Shown: in pieces, positions 56,984-64,000 of the stretch
How positions within the stretch are numbered: position 1 is the first letter of the stretch
Layout: each line of letters begins with the position of its first letter
Assembly (NCBI GenBank): GCA_001632425.1
Contig: KV425567.1
Coordinates: 62,001-126,000, forward strand
Origin: Neolentinus lepideus HHB14362 ss-1
Lineage: Eukaryota; Basidiomycota; Agaricomycetes; Gloeophyllales; Gloeophyllaceae
Direction of reading: 5' to 3'
Length of the DNA: 64,000 nucleotides
Made by a program: the position numbers and the translations under genes
Notes under the pieces: generated by a model
Database searches by the model: none
What the model was told of the DNA's origin: nothing
The model's input: the letters and a program-made list of their open reading frames with translations, nothing else

Positions 56984-57488
56984 TCAAATACATCATGTCG
57001 AGGGGAATTCTCACTACTGTGTATGAACAGAGAACATAGGATGTACTTCGACCACTTGGGAATTTGGTACTTGGAATGCCCTTGGGAACTCGTGTGATGC
57101 ACCGCCACTGACATCGATCGATCTAGGTACGCGAGACGGAGCCTCCTTAAAATAGCTTCTATCTTCTACCAGCTGCCCGAGCCCGGGTGCTAAACCACGC
57201 AAATCACGCAAATGCTGGGGCAGCTGGGTCTGGGCAGTACTTTTGGGCAATACTCTTTGGCCGCCTCATAAGGTTCGTGGGATTGATACCCATTGACTTG
57301 GCGTCCATGCGTACAAGGTTCCTCCTAGTATCACGCCAAAAGACCTTATCTGTGGTGCCGCGTGCCTTGCAGGAAGCCTACGAGCCTTGGCATTGCAGCT
57401 GGCACAAAAAGTAGGCTTCGCAACTGGTAGTCACTTCGCTCGCGCCTGGTAGTCATCATCCACACAGACCTCTCTTTCGAGTAAGAGG
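56984..57488. promoter_or_regulatory. Upstream region of the amino-acid permease
   Basis: 505 bp holding the isomerase 3'-UTR and the permease promoter. No repeat or gene was seen. Confidence 0.45.
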
Positions 57489-59436
57489 ATGGCCTCGTAC
57501 CTGCTAAAGGCCAGCACAGATGGCCGCTCTTCATCGGGCGCCTCTGTCGACGAGAAGAGGGCAGTGCAAAACAATGCGGGACTGCAGGAGCAGAGATTTG
57601 TAGGCGTTGCGGACTTGGCTGATCTTACCCATAGCCACAATTTGCATCGTGGGCTTATGGCCAGACATATCACCATGATTGCCCTCGGCGGTGCTCTCGG
57701 GACGGGTCTGATCATTGGAAGGTAAGTTCGCCATCTCCTCATTAGAACTTTGTAATTCTTATGTGTTTGGCGCATCAGTGGTGCAGCTTTGGCAAAAGGA
57801 GGACCAGCTTCCATCTTGATTTCTTACACCGTCGTCGGTTTCGTCATGTATCTGGTCATGTGCGCACTCGGCGAGATGGGCTCTTGGCTTCCTCTACCCT
57901 CTGGTTTCACCGGATATGCAACCCGGTTTTGCGATCCTTCATTAGGATTTGCCCTCGGATGGATCTACTGGTGTGCTTCTTCGCGGGTTTGAAGACGATC
58001 GATTTCTAATGTACCGGCTTTGCTCAGGATGAAATACGCTATCACGACGTCCAACCAGCTGACGGCCGCTGCGCTCGTAATTCAATACTGGATCGACCGC
58101 GAAAGAGTTAACCCCGGTGTATGGATCACAGTTTTCATAGTCGTCATCGTCAGCATCAACTATTTTGGCATCAAATACTTCGGAGAATTCGAATTCTGGC
58201 TCTCCGGTGAGTATATTCCAGACCAGATACAAGCGGACTGTGGTTCTCATATCCATGCTATGCAGGCGTGAAGGTCATCACGATCTGCGGACTGATTTTG
58301 CTGTCTTTGATTTTGGCGCTTGGAGGCGGCCCAGACCACGACCGGAAAGGTTTCAGATATTGGAGAGATCCGGGAGCATTTCATCCATACATAGACGGTG
58401 AGGTATCGTCCATCCACATTCATCCACATAACCTGATGTCACATCCACAGAGGGAGCTACTGGCAACTTCCTTGCCGTATGGTCCACCTTCGTAACCGCC
58501 ACCTTTTCATATCTCGGAACAGAATTGGTGGGCGTAACGATTGGGGAAGCTCAGAGTCCTAGCAAGACCATCCCCCGCGCTGTGAAGCTGACGTTTGCTC
58601 GGATCACGTGCTTCTACATCTTGTCCATTTTCCTGCTTGGTATGCTGGTGCCCTACAACTCCAAGGAGCTTGCCTTTGCGACTAAACAGAGCGGCGGAGC
58701 ATCAGCTTCTCCATTCGTAGTCGCCATTGTACTGGCCGGTATCCCTGTGCTGCCCCATATCATCAACGCCTCGCTCTTAGTGTTCGTCTTCTCCGCTTCC
58801 AATACGGACTTGTACATATGCACGCGGACGCTGTATGGTCTCGCCTGCGAAGGGAAGGCACCAGCCATCTTCGCTCGTACAAATAAGCGTGGTACGCCCG
58901 TATTTGCGCTTGCAGCCAGTGCACCGTTCACTCTGCTTGCTATGTTGAACGTGAAAAGCAGTTCAACAGTGGTTTTCGGATACTTCGTCAATGTGGTCAC
59001 GATCTTCGGTATCCTGACATGGATATCAATCCTCATCACCCACATCTGGTTTGTTCGAGCCCGGAAGGCTCAAGATGTCACCAAGGATCAAATGGCGTAT
59101 GTTGCACCTCTCGGAATATGGGGCTCCTACGGTGCCCTGGCATTCTGCTGCATCATCGCGCTCTTCAAGAACTTTGACGTATTCGTGCACGGCCACTGGA
59201 ACAAGAACACCTTCATTACTGGCTACATCGGGATCCCTGTCTACCTTATCCTGATCTTTGGATACAAGCTCGCGACCCGGATCGCTGGGCACACCCGGCA
59301 GACTGTCGACCTCTTTACCGGCAAAGCGGAGTATGACGCAGAGGAGGAAGCTCATCTGGCAGCCCGGGAAAAGCGGACTAGTGCGGCTCGCAGCCGAGGC
59401 TGGTTCTACAAGACGTTTTTAGCGTGGCTGCTGTGA
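57489..59436 (+). CDS. Amino-acid permease, yeast AAT (YAT/APC superfamily) type
   Basis: This is a plasma-membrane proton symporter for amino acids with 12 predicted spans. The ATG at 57489 begins MASYLLKASTDGRSSSGA, a cytosolic tail. The family signature follows: LHRGLMARHITMIALGGALG then TGLIIG joined to SGAALAKGGPASILISYTVV. Next come VMCALGEMGSWLPLPSGFTG, YATRFCDPSLGFALGWIYW, MKYAITTSNQLTAAALVIQY, VWITVFIVVIVSINYFGIKY, VKVITICGLILLSLILALGG, FSYLGTELVGVTIGEAQSPS with KTIPRAV, and PVLPHIINASLLVFVFSASN. A long last exon encodes the remaining spans and a charged tail ending FYKTFLAWLL, TGA at 59434-59436. Five or so introns lie in the first half only. Substrate cannot be read from sequence. 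Confidence 0.95.
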
Positions 59437-60028
59437 GGTTTGGGATCCAAGATAACTTATTATTTCAGGATGGTTGGAACCAGTCTGCAGTTGGATTGGC
59501 TGATGCTGATACAGTGTATGGTACGACATTAATGACGAGGCTATGACTCTGAGACGTTACCTGAGGCTGCATGATCGCGCAAACACAGCTGTTGCTCGGA
59601 GTGTGACTGTAGCCACAACTTTCATCTCGAAGTGAGACGGCAAGGAAGCTGCAACTCGGAGAAGGCTTGATCATGACCGACTCGGAGAAAATAGAAAAAC
59701 ACGCCCTGCGATTGGCTGGGTCGCTTAGGCAAGGAAATAACGGATTATGCGAAAATGTGGGCTGCGCATGCTGCCTGTGCTCTGGCAGCGCCGAAAATGC
59801 TGTCCGAAAACAACCCAAGAGAGTATTCGATAGCGTCCGAACCGGCGGTAATGGCGACTTTGATAATGAACGACAAAATAGCGTCATGTGACTGACGTAA
59901 AGATAACCGGAGGCGTGGGCCAATGCTTCCGCAACAGGGAACTATCTGACATACGCCCGACTTATAACTGAGATGTCTTTCATGTATGCCTCCGATTATT
60001 CAGCCGTACTCGAGAACGTTCGTGCATG
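59437..60028. promoter_or_regulatory. Spacer between permease and pirin genes
   Basis: 592 bp, including the permease 3'-UTR and the pirin promoter. A minus-strand frame (59465-59923) is open for 152 codons but has no family similarity or splice context, so I do not call it a gene. Confidence 0.45.
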
Positions 60029-60035
60029 TATAAAG
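60029..60035 (+). promoter_or_regulatory. TATA box of the pirin gene
   Basis: TATAAAG lies 111 bp before the chosen pirin ATG. An upstream in-frame ATG at 60026 overlaps this box, which argues that it is not translated. Confidence 0.55.
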
Positions 60036-60145
60036 CGGCTTTCACAGCCTTAGTTTTTGCTTGCTTATCCTACTACTTGTATTCGACTCCCCTATTGCTT
60101 GAACTATCCCTCACCTCTACTCAAAACATATCCCCTCACTCCGAA

Positions 60146-61656
60146 ATGGCTTTGGCTCGCATTTCCCGCAGCGTTGTGAAGAAGGTGTTGGCCATCGAGC
60201 AGGAAGAGGTACCTTCTCACTATGTGGTTCTGTAGGCGATTCATCATAAAAATCCAGGGAGCCGGTGCGCTCGTTAGACGGTCCATTGGGACCATGAAAT
60301 TGAGGAACCTTACCCCGTTCCTCGTGCTGGATCACTTCCATGTAGCAAGAGGTGCTGGTTTCCCTGACCACCCACACCGTGGCCAGGCAACTGTAACCTA
60401 CATGCTCGAAGGGTGAGCATTTTCGCGCGTCTTCGACTCTGAGTAAATTCCTGAAAGGTAGCGATTGGAAGTTCGAGTAAGCATGAGGATTCCGCGGGTC
60501 ACAAGGGTACGATAGAGACTGGCGGCGTTCAATGGATGTGCGCGGTGAGTAAATCACCGGTTACGCTGACGCAGAGTTGTTTTGAAGTATCCGCATCTGG
60601 ACTAGGGCAAAGGCAGTAAGTGAATGTCCATTCATACAAGGCTTGGTCCAGCTCAATCACCTTCCAGTTATCCACGCGGAGATGCCAGTTCACGCCGCCG
60701 ACCAACCAGAGCCTCGGGGTCTGCAACTGTGGGTTGACCTACCCAAGCAGGTACGTGTGCAATTACTCTTCTTTTGCCACGGATCTGACCCGGGCACTCG
60801 GTTAGTACAAGATGGTGGTGCGTGAACTCGGAGACATTTGTTGATTCATTCGGTCACGAGAATGATGTACGCAGGACCCTTCGTACCAAGAACTCGGTCC
60901 AAGCGAGTGAGTAACTGCATTTGACAAATTAACGTTTGTATCTGACCCATCACCAGAATCCCGAGTGCTTACCCCGAGGGCTCTGACGGTCCAGTGCACA
61001 TCAAAGTCATCAGCGGGAACAGTCATGGTGTGGAGTCACCCGTTAGGCCACTTGGTGGTTGCTGGTATTTCCACGTAATCTTCAAGAAGCCTGCAACTAT
61101 TTGGCAAGACATCCGTAAGTTCGCAGCCAACTTCTGGGGAACCAGGTGCTTAATTTGGATTAAGCTGCTGGATGGACGTCATTTATCTATAGTGAGTGCA
61201 GCCCAATATTGCCTACCTCAATACGAGCTGAAATATGTCCTCTAGTCTGGAAGGGTGCAATCAAAGTCGGCGACGAGGGTGCTCCCTTCGAGTCCTTCCA
61301 CACCCTGGTATTATCGGCGGACGCTAACCAGAACGGTGTAAAGATCGAAGCGACGGAAGAGGACACGCAACTTATTTTGGTGTGTCGTCCAAAATCTTCG
61401 CCATATTAGCGCAGCTGCTGATTACTGCATCGCGCAGATCGCGGGAGAACCTCTTGATCAGACCGTCTTCCAGTATGGACCATTCGTGATGACGTCACGT
61501 GAAGAAATCCAGAAGACTCTGATTGACTGTAAGCCTTATTCGTTTAACTCCTTCCTCAGGCATCGACTGAAAAGCCACCGCGGTGGCGCAGACCAACTGG
61601 GCATGAACGGCTTCGAGAAAGCGCACACTTGGAAGAGCGAGATTGGCAATCAGTAA
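60146..61656 (+). CDS. Pirin (cupin-fold iron protein)
   Basis: Pirins are two-domain cupins with an iron site. Roles in transcriptional co-regulation and quercetinase activity have been reported. I chose the ATG at 60146 (MALARISRSVVKKVLAIEQE) because it matches the usual pirin start, has a good Kozak context (G at -3, G at +4) and follows a TATA box. The upstream in-frame ATG at 60026 would add 40 hydrophobic residues. The iron ligands are visible: two histidines in GFPDHPHRGQATVTYMLEG, then GGVQWMCAGKGIIHAEMPVH with the third histidine and the glutamate (assembled over two introns). Further blocks are PRGLQLWVDLPKQ, SFHTLVLSADANQNGVKIEA, EPLDQTVFQYGPFVMTSREE and NGFEKAHTWKSEIGNQ, with TAA at 61654-61656. 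About nine exons. Confidence 0.9.
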
Positions 61657-61741
61657 CAACGAAGAGGCGATGCAGTTGTACGACAAATTATTACTACCGA
61701 ATGTATATATGAGATACTTTTGCTACTGTATAATCAACTAT

Positions 61742-63234
61742 TCATTTCGTTTTCTTCTTTCTGTTCCTCTGCGCCGTTTGTTCCATGTGATCCCAAACGT
61801 CGTCAGCGTCCCCATCATATTCTTCTCCGAGATCGTCTTCAACGGGCATCTTCTGTTTGTCTGTATCAGGCACGTCCACGTCCCATACTACCACAGTGGG
61901 TATGCTACGCATGTAGACCTTGTCCACGACTTCTCCTTTTTCTTCCTGCCGTTGTTTGGCGTCTTCGGGTGGGGGTTTCGTGGTATGAAGACGGAAAAAT
62001 CGATCCAGGGATACAGACCCCAATAGTGACGGCGCTGAAGCGACAGACGAGACTGCTCCTGACATACCTGCGAAAACATTAGAGTTAGGAAAAGCACGAA
62101 CAAGTAATGCATACCCTTATACCCGTATAGGACTCGCCCATTTCGCATATCCACAGCGAACAGATTGCATCCTTGATCTGCCACAAATACTTCGCTATTA
62201 TAAAATGCAAATTCATTATATGGTTCCAAAGATAGAAAACTGTCAGACGAACGCACTTGTCGTGGTAGCCCTTTTCTACGAGCTTTACACCGCCTACTTT
62301 ACTGACACCCTTCCAGTTGGACACAGGACGACCGCCGGAACGGGTATCGTATCTTCGAACATTCCCAAATATTGTTCCTGCCAGGATATCACTGGACGTG
62401 TCTAGGTGGGTTACAGAAGTGTTGTGTACGGGTTGCCGGAGGCTCAAGAAGTCATTTGGGACCTGGATTACCGGTCGAACAAGTACTATCCCTAGAGAGA
62501 CGAGGGTTACTCACATTCTTTGCTCTCCAAGTCTCTCCTGGCAGGAGATTGCCACTTCGCTTCCTCTTCTTGGACGTTTGAGATACGAGCTCGACGCTGG
62601 GCAGTTCAGAAGCAAAGGCCCTTTCCGTGTCCCATACCGATACTTCGACTTCTTCTCCTCCGTAGATAAATGACTTCTCGTCTGCTGCTAGGTGCCAATC
62701 GCAAATGCGCATGGGGAGCGCTGCAATCGCATGCTGCAGGCTCAAGTTGTCGTCGTCGGCCCATGTTTTGCGTAATGCCCCATTGGATGTGCAAGTATAA
62801 ACGTTTCTAGACAGGCCGTCATAAGCAAATAATACTAACTTGAATATATCTCCTCCGACCTTCCATGAGCTGCAATTCCAACAAAGCGTTGACCAGGCTT
62901 CATCCGAGGCTCCTGCCATTCGTGGTCTCGATTAGGGATGCCATCTTCTGAGAGAGATAACGAAGAGACAGAGCCATCTGCATGACTTGTATTTATCTTC
63001 CCTTGATTTGTGTTAATGAAACAATATTCGTTAATGATGATGTTACTATACCGATCTGCCTTGAACTGCACCTGAACCAAGTGCTATGCCCTGAATTCCC
63101 TTCCGTTTGCCGTCCGCACTGCCGTCGTAAATCGTCTTGGACTGTATCCTGCTTCCACTTGGCGTGGCTTTCTCATAAATCCGTAGAGTCTTGATATTTC
63201 CAAGCTCGTCGCCAGCGTAGAATGTGCAAACCAT
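61742..63234 (-). CDS. NSA1: Ribosome assembly protein Nsa1/WDR74 (WD40)
   Basis: Nsa1 is a beta-propeller factor on nucleolar pre-60S particles. It is bound and released by the Rix7/NVL AAA-ATPase. The ATG at 63232-63234 begins MVCTFYAGDELGNIKTLRIY, the typical first blade. Later exons give MRICDWHLAADEKSFIYGGE with EVEVSVWDTERAFAS, VTHLDTSSDILAGTIFGNVR with RYDTRSGGRPVSNW, NLFAVDMRNGRVLYGYKG, and SSVASAPSLLGSVSLDRFFR. After the propeller comes an acidic stretch (VEDDLGEEYDGDADDVWDHM) and a basic NLS-like tail (NRKKKTK) before the stop at 61742-61744. About seven exons. It converges with the pirin gene, with about 85 bp between stops, so 3'-UTRs probably overlap. Confidence 0.9.
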
Positions 63235-63450
63235 ATTGTCAGTGCAGAAAAACGGACACCACTCAAAAGACCTGCGTATTTGGGAGGGGTCTCTGGACTG
63301 GCCGAATCGGAATGAGCGGACCGGAGATCCGGCTCCTTTCTGCTGCGATGGCAGCGCCCTATATACTATAGCTACCCGCTTGTCACGAACTTGCATCCAG
63401 TCTTGGGTCGGCGTTCTTGGGCACATCTACATTACTCGCGGGTTACAAAC
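63235..63450. promoter_or_regulatory. Bidirectional promoter, NSA1 / GID9
   Basis: 216 bp between divergent ATGs. No TATA box was recognised. Confidence 0.55.
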
Positions 63451-64000
63451 ATGGAGGGCCCGATGAAGGAACTCAACAAGCTCGAGCAGCTCACCTCCAA
63501 CGCGTCTTCAGCCAAGAGCAAGTCCGTAGAAGATTCTCTCGATTCCTTGCTGCAATACTTACAGCAAGTTCAAGACCGCTTGAAAGCTGGAACGGATACC
63601 CAGGACACGTTCGCCAACTTGACCAAGACGGTCGAGGCGCGAAAGAAGGACGTGGATGATAGGCAGAAGGAGATATACAACTCGTTGGCACGGTATGGCA
63701 AGGCTCTCGATAAGGTGCGCGCTATGAAGTATCACTATAGACACTGAGGTGTGACTTATGTGCTCCAGAAATTTACGAGCTCGTTACCTGCCTCGCCGCC
63801 TATCTTCGATTCACCCGAAGCGACACAAGCCCTTGAACGGACGGCTGCTGTCCATTTTCTTCGGACAGGACAATTCAAAGTGGCATCGACGTTTATGGAA
63901 GTAGGTCTGTACATCTTCTAGCGGAACTGCATACTGACAGGCCGACTCAGGAATGCGGAACGGATGTAGCGCCCAGCGTGCGGAGCCAGTTCATTGACCT
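63451..64000 (+). CDS. FYV10: GID/CTLH ubiquitin ligase subunit Fyv10/Gid9 (MAEA), 3' end beyond window
   Basis: Gid9 is one of the two RING-type subunits of the GID/CTLH E3 ligase, which degrades gluconeogenic enzymes in yeast. The ATG at 63451 begins MEGPMKELNKLEQLTSNASS. A long helical N-terminus follows (QYLQQVQDRLKAGTDTQDTF, VEARKKDVDDRQKEIYNSLA). After an intron comes TQALERTAAVHFLRTGQFKV with ASTFMEECGTDVAPSVRSQF, which is the LisH-CTLH region. Two introns are visible (after LDK and after FME). The CTLH C-terminal part and the RING-like domain lie to the right of the window. The HFLRTGQFxVASTFxEE pattern is characteristic of MAEA/Fyv10. Confidence 0.88.

Noticed and set aside
59465..59923. 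152-codon minus-strand frame between permease and pirin
   Set aside because: No recognisable domain and no splice context. It lies across the permease 3' region and the pirin promoter.

Overview
The window is a piece of nuclear chromosome from a filamentous basidiomycete, most likely an Agaricomycete. Nearly every gene is split by many short introns of about 50-60 nt with GT-AG borders. Intergenic gaps are small, both strands are used evenly, and conserved eukaryotic housekeeping genes alternate in divergent and convergent pairs. I saw no bacterial, phage or CRISPR features, and no tRNA or rRNA gene.

Layout, left to right. 1-642: the 5' part of a transcriptional cyclin (minus), followed by about 3.1 kb without a convincing gene apart from one interrupted ORF. 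3781-5322: eIF2B alpha (minus). 5941-7354: two unrecognised ORFs. 8240-10217: methionine aminopeptidase 1 (plus). 10460-13298: an sn-glycerol-3-phosphate acyltransferase (minus), divergent from 13644-21090, a very large XMAP215/Stu2 microtubule polymerase (plus). 21428-24400: APC5 (minus), divergent from NOC3 at 24570-27362 (plus). 27591-29362: a TEA/ATTS-domain transcription factor (minus). 30507-32416: ESCRT-I Vps23 (plus). 32849-35603: a LEM/HeH inner nuclear membrane protein (minus). 36028-37816: mitochondrial sulfide:quinone oxidoreductase (minus). 38596-39872: an Mso1-like exocytosis protein (plus). 40861-42293: a secreted, probably GPI-anchored cupredoxin with Met-rich tandem repeats (plus). 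42800-43340: a decayed O-methyltransferase (minus). 43446-44810: NEPRO/RMP64 (minus), divergent from a beta-adaptin at 44991-47634 (plus). 47766-48833: an OTU deubiquitinase (minus), divergent from an AKR7-type aldo-keto reductase at 48960-50485 (plus). 51597-54517: SmgGDS (plus). 54638-55259: a foldback MITE. 55652-56983: a peroxisomal-type enoyl-CoA isomerase (plus). 57489-59436: an amino-acid permease (plus). 60146-61656: a pirin (plus). 61742-63234: the ribosome-assembly protein Nsa1/WDR74 (minus), divergent from the GID/CTLH subunit Fyv10/Gid9, which begins at 63451 and runs off the right edge.

There is no pathway cluster. The genes serve translation (eIF2B alpha, MAP1), ribosome and RNase MRP biogenesis (NOC3, NSA1, NEPRO), ubiquitin signalling (APC5, OTU, GID9), trafficking (Vps23, beta-adaptin, Mso1-like), cytoskeleton and nuclear envelope, lipid synthesis, and redox or nutrient use. 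The accessory material is the cupredoxin with its repeats, the OMT relic, the MITE and the gene-poor left arm. I found nothing that I can defend as a wholly new biological system. The most interesting items are the Met-rich repeats attached to a copper-fold domain, non-canonical GC-AG introns in the acyltransferase gene, the MITE with eight subterminal heptamers, and the two-stop OMT pseudogene. Exon borders were placed by eye from reading frame, splice consensus and family similarity. CDS spans are gene spans that include introns.
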